Shown: piece by piece, positions 8,776 to 17,889 of the stretch
Numbering within the stretch: position 1 is the stretch's first letter
Layout: every line of letters starts with the position of its first letter
Source: Celeribacter indicus
GTDB taxonomy: Bacteria > Pseudomonadota > Alphaproteobacteria > Rhodobacterales > Rhodobacteraceae
Reading direction: 5' to 3'
DNA length: 64,000 nucleotides
NCBI RefSeq assembly: GCF_000819565.1
Contig: NZ_CP004393.1
Location: forward strand, 1,860,001-1,924,000
Program-made: the position numbers and the translations under genes
Notes under the pieces: generated by a model
What the model saw: the letters and a program-made list of their open reading frames with translations, nothing else
The model's database searches: none
What the model was told of the DNA's origin: nothing

Positions 8776-10185
8776 TTGCTGCACGACGATATTGTTCAGA
8801 AGATTTGGAACTTGTGTCACGTCCTGAGGGGGGATGGCATTAGTTACCATGAGTATATCTCTGAGCTAACGTACCTTCTATTTCTAAAGATTGCCGCTGA
8901 AAACGATACTGAAAAACTCATTCCAGACGGATACCGCTGGGATGATATCGTGAACTTCACCGGGGGTGACCTTCTTACCCATTATAGAGATGTCCTGACA
9001 TTTCTCGGTGGACACGCTGAGGACGATCGCGTCCGAAAAATCTATGCGTTTCCGACCACTGTGTTTTCGCATAGTGAGAACCTTCGGGCCGTCATTGACG
9101 GGATAGATAAGCTCGACTGGCGGTCAATCTCGACCGACATGATGGGCGATATCTACGAAGGTCTGATCGCAAAGAATTCCCAAGATGCACGATCTGGAGC
9201 CGGGCAGTATTTCACTCCCCGAGCGCTTATCGATTCTATTGTTCGCCTTGTTCAACCTAAGAGCGGGGAGCTGATTCAAGATCCTGCGGCGGGAAGCGGC
9301 GGATTTCTTGTATCTGCTAACAACTTCGTCCTTGAACAAACCAAGCCAAATGCCCGTAAACAACAAGCGCCTCGTTTTGAGGGAATGGAGATCGAGAAGG
9401 GCACATACCGAATTTGCCTGATGAATGCATTTTTACATGGCCTAGATCTGCGGCTGATTATGGGCGATGCATTGACCGACGACTCTGCGGAATTGACAGC
9501 GCCAGACGTCATTCTAGCTAACCCACCCTTTGGTGCCCGCGCTGGCGGCGCTCGGCGACAGCGCAGCGACATTCCATTTCCCACTGCTAACAAGCAACTC
9601 GCATTTCTACAGCACATCTACCTTGCCCTCAAACCGGGGGGGCGGGCGGCCGTTGTCTTGCCAGACAACGTGCTCTTCGAAGACGGCGTCGGGAGAAAAG
9701 TCCGCCAAGACATACTCGACAAGTGCAACCTGCACACGATCGTTCGTCTTCCAACCGGGATCTTCTATGCCCAAGGCGTAATGACAAACGTGCTGTTCTT
9801 TTCGCGGGGAGAAAAAACTCGCGGGAATACCGAAGAAACATGGATTTACGACATGCGCGCCGGCATGCCGTCATTTAGCAAGAAGCAGCCGCTCGCACCG
9901 TCGCATTTCACAGAGTTCGAGGCATGTTTTGGTCCAGACCCTCTCGGGACAAGTACGCGCAAGGATCTCGGCGCACAAGGGCGGTTCCGGCGCTTCACGC
10001 GTAAGCAGATAGCCGCCCGTGACGACAACTTGGATATCGCTTGGCTACACACCGATCAGGAAAACCCTGATACGGCAGCCGAACCCGAGGAGCTTGCCGC
10101 CCGAATCTCACAGCTACTCCGTGTCGCCATTGAGCAGGTTGACCTCCTGAATGACGAGCTATTTCCTGATGGAAGTGAAGTTTGA
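8776..10185 (+). CDS. hsdM: type I restriction-modification DNA methyltransferase subunit M
   Basis: A 469-residue N6-adenine methyltransferase that forms the M2S modification complex with HsdS. It has an HsdM N-terminal helical region (residues about 1-120), an SAM-binding motif DPAAGSGGF (169-177) and a catalytic NPPF (249-252); YFTPR and MNAFLHG are also family signatures. The TTG at 8776 is the likely start, with AGGGG before it. The length is normal and no key residue is missing, so it should be active. It is the first structural gene of an operon whose genes overlap: hsdS starts in its stop codon. Lower GC than the flanks suggests the island was acquired. Confidence 0.95.
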   Translation: MLHDDIVQKIWNLCHVLRGDGISYHEYISELTYLLFLKIAAENDTEKLIPDGYRWDDIVNFTGGDLLTHYRDVLTFLGGHAEDDRVRKIYAFPTTVFSHSENLRAVIDGIDKLDWRSISTDMMGDIYEGLIAKNSQDARSGAGQYFTPRALIDSIVRLVQPKSGELIQDPAAGSGGFLVSANNFVLEQTKPNARKQQAPRFEGMEIEKGTYRICLMNAFLHGLDLRLIMGDALTDDSAELTAPDVILANPPFGARAGGARRQRSDIPFPTANKQLAFLQHIYLALKPGGRAAVVLPDNVLFEDGVGRKVRQDILDKCNLHTIVRLPTGIFYAQGVMTNVLFFSRGEKTRGNTEETWIYDMRAGMPSFSKKQPLAPSHFTEFEACFGPDPLGTSTRKDLGAQGRFRRFTRKQIAARDDNLDIAWLHTDQENPDTAAEPEELAARISQLLRVAIEQVDLLNDELFPDGSEV

Positions 10186-11750
10186 TGGCGTCGCTACCAC
10201 AACATTGGGCAACCGTGCCAATCGGCGACATTTGCGAACTCATAAATGGGCGCGCCTTCAAGCCGTCGGAATGGTCCGAGACGGGGCTACCCATCGTACG
10301 AATTCAGAATCTCAATAAGGCCACTGCGGCTTTCAATTATTTCGACGGATCTATTGAAGACCGGCACTCTGTCAACAATGGCGACCTCTTGTTTGCATGG
10401 TCGGGAACCCCAGGGACGTCGTTCGGAGCCCACTTGTGGGACGGCGGTCCCGCCGTGTTGAATCAGCATATCTTTCGGATGGACTTCGATCGAAATCTCA
10501 TCGACCCTATATTTTTCAAGCATGCAATCAACGAAACGTTGGACGAGCTTATCGGCCAAGCTCATGGCGGTGTTGGTCTCAAGCACGTCACGAAAGGTAC
10601 TTTTCAGAAGACGAGGGTCAGCCTTCCCCCTACGAATGAACAGCGTCGAATTGCAGCAGCGATTGAGGCCTCCCAAGAGAAGGCCCTGATAGCTCGGACC
10701 AGCATTCGGGACGCGCTCGCGGCGAGTGATGAATACAAGGAGGCTGTTCTCAGAAGGGCGTTCGAGGAAAACCCCCGCCACGGCGGACGAAGTCCGGATT
10801 ACATGCAATTGATCGACCTCGTGGACGAAGGCCCTACGAACGGCTGGTCTCCTAAAACCGGCCCTGACGCCGCTGGACCTCTAGCTCTGCGACTTACCGC
10901 GACGACATCGGGATATCTCAGGCTCGACGAGGCCGCAGTGAAGCGCGTTTATGAGCGACCCACCGACGACTCGCGATATTGGTTGAAACCCGGTGATCTT
11001 TTGGTTCAGCGTGCAAATGCCCTTGAGCATCTGGGTGCCGCTGCGATTTTTGACGGCCCAGAACTGACCTATATCTACCCAGATCTCATGATGCGTTTGC
11101 GGGTAACCGACCCGGCTCAGCGCCGATATCTTTGGCGCTACCTCAACGGCGCTACCGCGCGTCGCTATATCCGTGAACACGCCACCGGCACTGCCGGAAA
11201 CATGCCCAAGATAAGCGGCAAAGTTCTTCGCAGATTGCCTATCCCAATCCCCCCAGCTCGGGATTTTCAAAGAGTTGCAGACTTCATCGACCGAGAATTT
11301 GCTTTGATCGACGCTCTGCGACAGACGGTGAACGAGGCCCTTGAGGCATTGGAACATCTTGAAAAGGCTATTCTGGCTAAAGCATTTCGTGGCGAACTCG
11401 CGCGACCCTCACCGAACGACGAGCCTGCGGACATTCTGCTTGAGCGGATTAAACAAGCTCAAAACTCCAAGACTTCACCGCGCCATCGGCGTGCCTTAGC
11501 GCCGGAGACCACAACGCGCATGACCAAAAGAGGACCTCTTATGGCTGAGAAAAGGAGAGCAGACGTCGCACCCGACTATCTCAAACTTACCCTTGTGGAC
11601 ATGGGGGGCGCGGCTTCAGCGAAGGAGCTTTGGCGCAAAAGCGAAATGGTGATCGACGAGTTCTATAAGCAGTTGCGTTCTGAGATGGGGCGGGGAGACG
11701 TAGCTATCGGGCGCACCGAAGACGAATTGGTAGCCCAAGATGCGGCTTGA
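10185..11750 (+). CDS. hsdS: type I restriction-modification specificity subunit S
   Basis: A 521-residue DNA-recognition subunit. Two target-recognition domains are visible, residues about 5-165 (starting HWATVPIGDICELINGRAF) and about 205-395, each followed by a conserved helical spacer (PPTNEQRRIAAAIE; EALEHLEKAILAKAFRGEL). It therefore reads a bipartite sequence. The ATG at 10185 overlaps the hsdM stop (TGATG). After the usual end there is an extra segment of about 80 residues with a small winged-helix-like piece (ELWRKSEMVIDEFYKQL), which could contact the downstream ATPase/nuclease partners; that is inference. The 3' end overlaps ptuA by 11 bases. Confidence 0.92.
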   Translation: MASLPQHWATVPIGDICELINGRAFKPSEWSETGLPIVRIQNLNKATAAFNYFDGSIEDRHSVNNGDLLFAWSGTPGTSFGAHLWDGGPAVLNQHIFRMDFDRNLIDPIFFKHAINETLDELIGQAHGGVGLKHVTKGTFQKTRVSLPPTNEQRRIAAAIEASQEKALIARTSIRDALAASDEYKEAVLRRAFEENPRHGGRSPDYMQLIDLVDEGPTNGWSPKTGPDAAGPLALRLTATTSGYLRLDEAAVKRVYERPTDDSRYWLKPGDLLVQRANALEHLGAAAIFDGPELTYIYPDLMMRLRVTDPAQRRYLWRYLNGATARRYIREHATGTAGNMPKISGKVLRRLPIPIPPARDFQRVADFIDREFALIDALRQTVNEALEALEHLEKAILAKAFRGELARPSPNDEPADILLERIKQAQNSKTSPRHRRALAPETTTRMTKRGPLMAEKRRADVAPDYLKLTLVDMGGAASAKELWRKSEMVIDEFYKQLRSEMGRGDVAIGRTEDELVAQDAA

Positions 11751-13317
11751 TTGGCTGAAGATTGGTCAATTTAAGAACCTCATTGACATCGAAATAAACT
11801 TCGATGAAGGCGAGCTATCGACCGTCATCGTTGGAGAAAACGGCACCGGTAAGTCGAACGTAATAGAGGCATTGGTTACTATATTTCGTGACTTGGACCT
11901 TGGAGAGCAGACATCATTCGCATACGCTTTAGCATATAACTGCCACGGGCACCGGATTGAGATCGATAACTCGACCGATGGAAGTGCGTTTTCTGTTACG
12001 GTTGACGGGAAACCAAAAACTCGATCTGCTTTTAAGGCGAAGAAGTCAACTTACCTTCCCGCGAATGTCTTCGGCTATTATTCTGGATCGAGCAGGCGTT
12101 TGGAATTGCTATTTGATAAACATCAACTCCGCTACTACAAAAGGGTAATCTCTCCTAGATCTACAGCTGCAGACATCCAAAATCTGGATCTTCGTAGGCT
12201 ATTTTACTGTCGACCATCATACGGGCAGTTGGCATTGCTGAGTTATTTCGCCTTTGGATCCGACTCGGCGAAAACATTCTTGAAAAAGCATATGGGCATC
12301 ACGGAATTCGACAGTGCCCTCCTTGTTCTCCGTAAGCCTCGTTGGGCTGATAGTCGTTCGTCAGTTGCCCGCGCAAAGGCGAGCGATCAAACTTTTTGGA
12401 ATTCATCTGGTCTGGTTCGAACACTCCTTGATAAGCTTTGGGCCCAAGCACTAGCGCCGATAGCTGATCGCGCTCGGGAGCAAGACGACTACAGGGCAAA
12501 GCCGAGTAACGAAGAACAGATATATATCTTTCTGAAAGACCTAGAAACGCTCAACGACGTAGCCCGGTCGTTCGAGGACGAGAGGACATTCTTCGCACTT
12601 CTTGAGACCTTGGATATCTCCGATTTGATCCGCGAGGTGCGCATTTGGGTTAATAAGGAGGATGTTCTAGGGGAAATTCCCTTTCATGAGATCAGCGACG
12701 GCGAGAAGCAGCTTCTAAGCGTTCTTGGACTTATGCGCTTTACGAGCCAAGACGAAAGTCTGTTTCTACTCGATGAACCGGACACACATCTTAACCCAAA
12801 TTGGAAATGGGATTATCTTCATCTAGTAAAAGATGTGGCGCAGCGCGGCGAGAGTCACATTATTCTGACGACTCACGATCCTTTGACGATTGGTAGCCTG
12901 AAAGCGTCCCAAGTCCAAGTGATGGCACGTTCCAAGTCCGGCGGCGTTATTGTGTCCCCGCCAGAAGTTGATCCCCGGGGGCTCGGCTTTACCAGTATTC
13001 TGACTCAGATATTTGGCCTTCCGACCACGTTGGATCCGGATACTCAGCAAGAACTCGATGAGCGGAACAAGCTTCTTCGCTTGGATCAACGTACCACTCC
13101 CCAAGAACATCGGCTGCTGGAACTGAGCGAACGGCTTAGAAGATTAGGGTTTGTTTTGGAAGATCGGGAGCCGGAATATGAACAGTTTTTGCGGGCTCTA
13201 GAGGAGTTGAAGCAAGAAGGCCGTGCAGCACTGTCACCGGAAACGATCGCGCAACGTAATCAGGTCGCAAAGAGGATCCTGGCTGAGATCATGGCCTCAA
13301 AGGGCCAGCGTACATGA
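11740..13317 (+). CDS. ptuA: Septu-like (PtuA-type) AAA/ABC ATPase
   Basis: A 525-residue ATPase of the SMC/RecF-like AAA group found in defence systems. It starts LKIGQFKNL and has Walker A GENGTGKS (32-39), an ABC-type signature SDGEKQ (319-324), Walker B LFLLDEPD (D345) and a switch histidine in TTHDP (H379). The C-terminal region (about 430-525) is a charged coiled coil. The next gene is an HNH nuclease, the arrangement of Septu (PtuA-PtuB), where the ATPase holds and controls the nuclease. Its start lies inside the end of hsdS, so it is co-translated with a type I methylase. All ATPase motifs are intact. A retron-type partner was not seen. The alternative is an RM-linked Rlo-type ATPase. 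Confidence 0.8.
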   Translation: MRLDWLKIGQFKNLIDIEINFDEGELSTVIVGENGTGKSNVIEALVTIFRDLDLGEQTSFAYALAYNCHGHRIEIDNSTDGSAFSVTVDGKPKTRSAFKAKKSTYLPANVFGYYSGSSRRLELLFDKHQLRYYKRVISPRSTAADIQNLDLRRLFYCRPSYGQLALLSYFAFGSDSAKTFLKKHMGITEFDSALLVLRKPRWADSRSSVARAKASDQTFWNSSGLVRTLLDKLWAQALAPIADRAREQDDYRAKPSNEEQIYIFLKDLETLNDVARSFEDERTFFALLETLDISDLIREVRIWVNKEDVLGEIPFHEISDGEKQLLSVLGLMRFTSQDESLFLLDEPDTHLNPNWKWDYLHLVKDVAQRGESHIILTTHDPLTIGSLKASQVQVMARSKSGGVIVSPPEVDPRGLGFTSILTQIFGLPTTLDPDTQQELDERNKLLRLDQRTTPQEHRLLELSERLRRLGFVLEDREPEYEQFLRALEELKQEGRAALSPETIAQRNQVAKRILAEIMASKGQRT

Positions 13318-14159
13318 TCTACGTATTTCAAGATGAAACAAAGCTTCCGGCGGGTTGGTTGGCAAAAGTTGCTGCTTTGCAAGATGCTCTTGATCAGCTC
13401 GACACGACGGCTAAGCGAAAGGCGTACATTGACAGTAAGGGAGCAATATGGGGCGAAGTCAAAGATGCTCTTCTTCAGATGTCGCATAATAAGTGCTGGT
13501 ACTCCGAGGCGCCGGATGCCGTGTCAGATTGGCATGTCGATCACTTTAGACCAAAGTTAAGGGCGCTGGATGAAGATCGCACAGCTCACGATGGTTACCC
13601 GTGGCTAGCGTTCGACTGGAAGAACTATCGGATCGCGGGTAGCTATCCCAATTCTCCGCATACTGATGGTCATGGCACCACTAGAGGAAAGTGGGATTAT
13701 TTCCCACTGTCGGCTGGGTCGATTAGAGCAACTTGGGATCAGAGAAGTACGGCAAACGAGACGGTTCTGTTGCTAGATCCTGCTAGCAAGACTGATCCAA
13801 AGCTGATGACCTTCGACGAGGAGGGCCTACCCATCCCGGTCGACCCGACCAACGCGATTGTAAAGAGGCGCGTCGAAACGACAGTTCATTTTCTCTATCT
13901 TGATAGCCCCCGCCTCGTGTCCGCTAGAAAAAAGAAATGGCGGGAGATCTCAGATTTGATCGAGGAGTATCGCCTAGCCTGTCCCGATACATATGAAGCG
14001 TGCACACTCCAAGATCATCAACGAGTTGAGCGCTTGATTGGGAAGTTGAGTGCGGCGGCTGGCCCTAGGGCAGCGTATGCGTCTACCGCTCGCGCCTGCC
14101 TTCGCGCAAACGGTCTTGCCCAGTTCATTGAGGCTGTCGAGGAAGCGGCGGCAGCCTGA
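13314..14159 (+). CDS. ptuB: Septu-like (PtuB-type) HNH endonuclease
   Basis: A 281-residue nuclease. The HNH core is visible: C61 (CWYSE) and WHVDHFRPK with H74, D76 and H77, followed by YPWLAFDWKNYRIA and the N/H region, as in TIGR02646-like HNH proteins that accompany Septu ATPases. Its ATG overlaps the ptuA stop (ATGA), so the pair is coupled. In Septu, PtuB is the effector that cuts nucleic acid when the complex is triggered by phage. The length is slightly above typical (about 200-280). The C-terminus is helical. It is the last gene of the hsdM-hsdS-ptuA-ptuB operon; a terminator-like hairpin follows about 120 bases on. Confidence 0.82.
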   Translation: MIYVFQDETKLPAGWLAKVAALQDALDQLDTTAKRKAYIDSKGAIWGEVKDALLQMSHNKCWYSEAPDAVSDWHVDHFRPKLRALDEDRTAHDGYPWLAFDWKNYRIAGSYPNSPHTDGHGTTRGKWDYFPLSAGSIRATWDQRSTANETVLLLDPASKTDPKLMTFDEEGLPIPVDPTNAIVKRRVETTVHFLYLDSPRLVSARKKKWREISDLIEEYRLACPDTYEACTLQDHQRVERLIGKLSAAAGPRAAYASTARACLRANGLAQFIEAVEEAAAA

Positions 14160-14603
14160 TGGTGACGGAAGTTTCGCCAATCTGGATCGCATAAGTCTAG
14201 TTAGAGGGCTATAGCGTAGACATAGTTCTCATCGCTATCCCGCATGCCCCGCCACTTGCACATTGCAAACCCGAAAACAGGTCCCTCGCGGGGCCTTTTT
14301 CTTTATGTGCCAAAGGGGTTTGCAAGGACCACCCGCCCTTCGGAGACTGGCCAACCGCGCGAGATCGGTCTCTGAACGCCCACCGTCTCTTTCCACCCGC
14401 CCTTCGCTTTCGGCGAGACGCTTTCAAAACCTCCATGCATTTCAAGGAACTGGCGGGATCGCGTTGCGCCCGTGTTTCGCTGGTTCCGGCTTGTTTCAAA
14501 GCGGACGGAGGCGCGACACGGGCGGCGTGGTGGTTGGTATTTCTTGGGAGTCTTGCGCGAAGTCTCTGATGACAAACGCAGTTTCCGCCCTTAGCCTGGC
14601 TCG
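14160..14603. other. 444-bp intergenic region after ptuB
   Basis: No gene is supported. The left part holds the terminator described separately, nested in a 10-bp inverted repeat (TTGCAAACCC at 14263-14272 and its complement at 14316-14325). The remainder, about 14330-14600, is GC-rich and must contain the promoter of the DUF3883 gene; nothing else is recognised. Confidence 0.5.
14280..14306 (+). terminator. rho-independent terminator after ptuB
   Basis: A short hairpin (GGTCCC, TCGC loop, GGGGCC, with one G-U pair) is followed directly by TTTTTCTTT. It is enclosed in a wider 10-bp inverted repeat (14263-14272 / 14316-14325). It probably ends transcription of the hsdM-hsdS-ptuAB operon. Confidence 0.7.
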
Positions 14604-15440
14604 ATGTCAAACGGGGCCTGGACAGATCAAGAGAACGACCTGATCGTCGCGGATTACTTCGCGATGCTGGCCGACGACGTCTGTGGTCGCCCCTACAACA
14701 AGGTCGAGCACCGGCGCGGGCTTCTGCCGCTGTTGAATGATCGGTCCGAGGGATCGGTCGAGTTCAAGCACCAGAACATCAGCGCCGTGCTGAAGGGGCT
14801 GGGTGAGGACTGGATCCCGGGCTATAAGCCCGCCTTCAATTTCCAGATGACGCTGGTGGATGCCGTGGCGCGTTGGCTGGCGCTGAACCCGGCATGGCTC
14901 GGCCGCCATTCAGGTACCAGAGTGACGACCGGCCTCGCGGAGGCGCGGCCGATCTGGATCGGGCCGCCGCCCACGTTGTCGAACCAGCCGCCCCCGCAGG
15001 AGCTGGAGCAGATGCTGCACATCGCCCGCAAATTCGATGTCGCGGCGAGAGACGAGCGAAACCGCGGCCTTGGCCGTGCCGGTGAGGAGCGCGTCCTGGC
15101 GCACGAACGAGCCTCCCTGAAATCAGCGGGCCGCGACGATCTTGCGCGCAAGGTCCGGTGGGTGTCGGAGGAGGATGGCGATGGTGCCGGCTACGATATC
15201 GCCAGCTTCGCGCCGGATGGCCGTCCGCGCCTGATTGAGGTGAAGACGACGAATGGCTGGGAGCGTACGCCTTTTCATATCAGCCGCAACGAGCTGGCCG
15301 TGGCCGAGGAGCGGCGCTCGGAATGGTCCCTGTTCCGCCTGTGGAACTTCGCCCGCGAGCCGAAGGCGTTCGAGCTGCACCCGCCGCTGGACGCGCATGT
15401 CTCGCTGACCGCGACGTCCTTTCAGGCGAGCTTTCACTGA
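14604..15440 (+). CDS. DUF3883 domain-containing, probable PD-(D/E)XK nuclease-like protein
   Basis: A 278-residue protein. The N-terminal half (TDQENDLIVADYFAML, EHRRGLLPLLNDRSEGSVEFK) is a helical domain often fused to DUF3883. The C-terminal half (about 150-275) is DUF3883, with GRAGEERVLAHE and the nuclease-like pair D in GYDIASF and E/K in RLIEVKTT, the usual D...ExK pattern. DUF3883 is frequent in restriction and defence proteins and may cut or sense DNA. It stands alone behind its own intergenic region, between the hsd/Septu operon and the prophage end. Activity is inferred from the motif only. Confidence 0.72.
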   Translation: MSNGAWTDQENDLIVADYFAMLADDVCGRPYNKVEHRRGLLPLLNDRSEGSVEFKHQNISAVLKGLGEDWIPGYKPAFNFQMTLVDAVARWLALNPAWLGRHSGTRVTTGLAEARPIWIGPPPTLSNQPPPQELEQMLHIARKFDVAARDERNRGLGRAGEERVLAHERASLKSAGRDDLARKVRWVSEEDGDGAGYDIASFAPDGRPRLIEVKTTNGWERTPFHISRNELAVAEERRSEWSLFRLWNFAREPKAFELHPPLDAHVSLTATSFQASFH

Positions 15441-15531
15441 CCTCTGCCAGCTACCTTGTCGACGACAATGTAGACATCCATCGAATGTCGAGATTAACGT
15501 TTGAAAATTGCGATGAATTTCTGGGTTAGCT

Positions 15532-16140
15532 TTGGCAACTTGTTGGACCTGTGGTGAGCCGATCGTTTTTCGGCACGTTGATGGCGTGCTGAAACCAATC
15601 CACCTAAACGGTGGCTGGTGCGCTGCCACATCTTCTAGCTCCCCGTCTAACGCTCTTTTCCGGACCGTTGAATCCTATGTGAACCCCAATGCCTATTGTC
15701 CGGTATGCGGGGAAAAGGTGTTTTACTACCAGAGCCGTTACGGCGGCCGGGTTTTCTTTGATGATCTTGGTTGGCCTTGGCCGAAGCACCCTTGCGCCGA
15801 TAATGGTAGTCAAACCCTGAAGTCCCCGCCTGTCGTGCGTGGCCCAATAGTCATAAAGGATCGCAGCGGAAAAACGCTGGACATTTACGACCTCGACGAT
15901 CTGCAAGACGCGGCAGACCAATACATATTCACTTTCCAAAACCATCGCACCCGTGCCCGCCTCGACTTGGCGCTCACAAAGAAGGCCATGAAAAAAGGGG
16001 GGCTCAGCATTGAAGATTTCTGGGACACGCCTTCCTTCTTGCTTCGCAAAGACGACGAAAAGCCAAACGCGTTCCGGGTGGAATTCATTTCTTGTAGGCA
16101 GCGCAAGGTAGTCAGGATCAGGATGCGCCGATCACGTTGA
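15532..16140 (+). CDS. zinc-ribbon protein of unknown function
   Basis: A 202-residue protein with two CxxC pairs near the N-terminus (CWTC at residues 4-7 and CPVC at about 57-60), suggesting one or two zinc ribbons, plus a His/Cys in WPKHPCAD. The rest is mixed alpha/beta with a basic C-terminus (RKVVRIRMRRSR). The only usable start is a TTG at 15532, because an in-frame stop lies at 15514; there is only a weak GGG upstream. No family is recognised. It lies between the DUF3883 gene and the prophage recombinase module, where integration cargo or defence genes are common. Confidence 0.6.
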   Translation: MATCWTCGEPIVFRHVDGVLKPIHLNGGWCAATSSSSPSNALFRTVESYVNPNAYCPVCGEKVFYYQSRYGGRVFFDDLGWPWPKHPCADNGSQTLKSPPVVRGPIVIKDRSGKTLDIYDLDDLQDAADQYIFTFQNHRTRARLDLALTKKAMKKGGLSIEDFWDTPSFLLRKDDEKPNAFRVEFISCRQRKVVRIRMRRSR

Positions 16141-16157
16141 CCATGCAATTTGTCCAG

Positions 16158-16559
16158 TCAAAGCTCCGCTGAAATATCGTGAAACGCCCGCTCAGCCTGC
16201 TCCTGCCATGTCTCCCCCGCCAGAAAGCACAGGTCATAGAGGCTGACCGCCGATGCCTCGCGGCCGCAGGTCAGGCGCTTCAGCACCTCCGGCGCCAGAT
16301 AGGCGAGGCGCAGCTGGCGGCTGACATGGCGTTCGGCCAGACCGACGGCTTCAGCCAGTTCCTGGATCGTGGCGAACTCGCCTGCCTCCATGCGCCGCCG
16401 CCAGCCCCATGCCCGGCCGATGGCGCGCAGGATGTGCGGGTCCTGCGTCTGATCCTCGCTCGGGCTGTAGTCGGTGGGCGGCATGATCTTGGGCCGCCCG
16501 TTCTTCTTGCGCAGCTTCAGGGGGATCAGCACGCGGATCGTGTCATTGCTTCGGGTCAT
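16158..16559 (-). CDS. recombinase-linked HTH protein
   Basis: A 133-residue basic protein translated directly after the serine recombinase (4-base ATGA overlap). A helix-turn-helix is visible at about residues 62-90 (FATIQELAEAVGLAERHVSRQL), similar to the KorB/ParB-type reading helix. The N-terminus is Lys/Arg-rich (IPLKLRKKNGRPKI). Small proteins of this kind regularly follow large serine recombinases in alphaproteobacterial prophages and may be directionality or accessory DNA-binding factors; that role is inference. Confidence 0.75.
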   Translation of the reverse strand: MTRSNDTIRVLIPLKLRKKNGRPKIMPPTDYSPSEDQTQDPHILRAIGRAWGWRRRMEAGEFATIQELAEAVGLAERHVSRQLRLAYLAPEVLKRLTCGREASAVSLYDLCFLAGETWQEQAERAFHDISAEL

Positions 16560-17887
16560 TCGGCGACCTCCATGTCGCGTGGGGCGATCATCTCGCGGAT
16601 GACGCCTGCGACGCCTTCGCGCCGGATGTCGACCTCGAGCCCGGCGGCGGTGACGGTGACGCGCCGGACCAGAAGCTGGATGATCCGCGCCTGTTCGAGC
16701 GGAAACAGCTGCGCCCAGAGGGTGTTGAAATCATGCAGCGCCGCGATGGCCTCGGCCTCGGACACCTGATCGCGCTTCAGCGCCGCCAGCACCTGCGTGA
16801 CCACCTCGGGCGTCTGCAGGATGCGCCGCACCTCGGTGACGATGGCGTCCTCGACCATGCCCGCAGGCAGGCGGGTCGGCGCAAGTTCGCCGCCGCTCTC
16901 GTCCTCCGTCGTGCGGTTCTTGATCACGTCCATCGACACGTAATAGCGGTAGAGCTTGCCGCGTTTCTTGGTCGCGGTCGGGGTCATGGCCGCGCCGGTA
17001 TCGGTGAAGATCAGCCCCTTCAGCGGCGCGGGCGTCTGCATGCGGCTGTTGCTGGACCGCGCGTGGCGGTTGCCCTGCAGGATCGCATCGACCTGATCCC
17101 AGACCTTGTCGGTGACGATGGCCTCGTGCTCGCCCGGATAGGCCTTGCCCTTGTGGACGGCCTCGCCACGATAGACGCGATTGCGGAGCACCCGATAGAG
17201 GTAGCCCTTGTCGATCAGCGTGCCCTGCTTGCTGCGAAACTCCTCGCGCCGCAGTTCCTTCGCCAGCATCGTGGCCGAGCCGAGTTCGACGAAGCGCTCG
17301 AAGATCCGACGCACCGAGGCGGCCTCAGCCTCGTTGATCACCAGCTTGCGGTCCTGCACATCGTAGCCGAGCGGCACATAGCCGCCCATCCAGATCCCGC
17401 GCTTGCGCGAGGCGGCGACCTTGTCGCGGATGCGTTCGCCGATGACCTCGCGCTCGAACTGGGCGAAGCTGAGCAGGATGTTCAGCGTCAGCCGCCCCAT
17501 CGATGTGGTCGTGTTGAAGGACTGCGTGACCGAGACGAAGGTGACGCCGTTGCGGTCGAACACCTCGACCAGCTTCGAGAAATCCATCAGGGCGCGGCTG
17601 AGCCGGTCGATCTTGTAGACCACGACCACGTCGATCAGCCCGTCGTCGATGTCGGCCAGCAGCTGCTTCAGCCCCGGCCGGTCCAGATTGCCGCCCGAGA
17701 ATCCTCCGTCGTCATAGCGGTCGCGGGTAGCAACCCAGCCTTCGGACTTCTGGCTGGCGATATAGGCCTCGCAGGCCTCCCGCTGGGCGTCGAGGCTGTT
17801 GAACTCCATGTCGAGCCCTTCCTCGCTCGACTTGCGAGTGTAGATGGCGCAGCGCAGGCGGCGGCCGGGGCGTATGTTCATGTCCAT
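16556..17887 (-). CDS. large serine recombinase (phage integrase)
   Basis: A 443-residue site-specific recombinase. The N-terminal resolvase catalytic domain (about 10-150) has the nucleophile S20 in YTRKSS, with GGFSGGNLDRPGLKQLL, YKIDRLSR and SFAQFEREVIGERIRDK; the recombinase domain follows (GGYVPLGYD, YLYRVLRNRVYRGEAVHKG), then a shortened zinc-ribbon/coiled region. The ATG at 17887 is chosen because GGAGA lies 7 bases upstream. It should integrate and excise the prophage. It is the third gene of a leftward operon (18619, 18387, 17887, 16559). Confidence 0.93.
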   Translation of the reverse strand: MDMNIRPGRRLRCAIYTRKSSEEGLDMEFNSLDAQREACEAYIASQKSEGWVATRDRYDDGGFSGGNLDRPGLKQLLADIDDGLIDVVVVYKIDRLSRALMDFSKLVEVFDRNGVTFVSVTQSFNTTTSMGRLTLNILLSFAQFEREVIGERIRDKVAASRKRGIWMGGYVPLGYDVQDRKLVINEAEAASVRRIFERFVELGSATMLAKELRREEFRSKQGTLIDKGYLYRVLRNRVYRGEAVHKGKAYPGEHEAIVTDKVWDQVDAILQGNRHARSSNSRMQTPAPLKGLIFTDTGAAMTPTATKKRGKLYRYYVSMDVIKNRTTEDESGGELAPTRLPAGMVEDAIVTEVRRILQTPEVVTQVLAALKRDQVSEAEAIAALHDFNTLWAQLFPLEQARIIQLLVRRVTVTAAGLEVDIRREGVAGVIREMIAPRDMEVAE

Positions 17888-17889
17888 GA

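Noticed and set aside
13314..14159. Retron reverse transcriptase or ncRNA belonging to the Septu-like pair
   Set aside because: No reverse transcriptase frame lies nearby and no retron-type folded RNA was evident, so the pair is treated as plain Septu-like.
14221..14330. Possible tRNA at the edge of the prophage as an attachment site
   Set aside because: No cloverleaf, anticodon arm or TTC loop could be built; the structure is a terminator hairpin.
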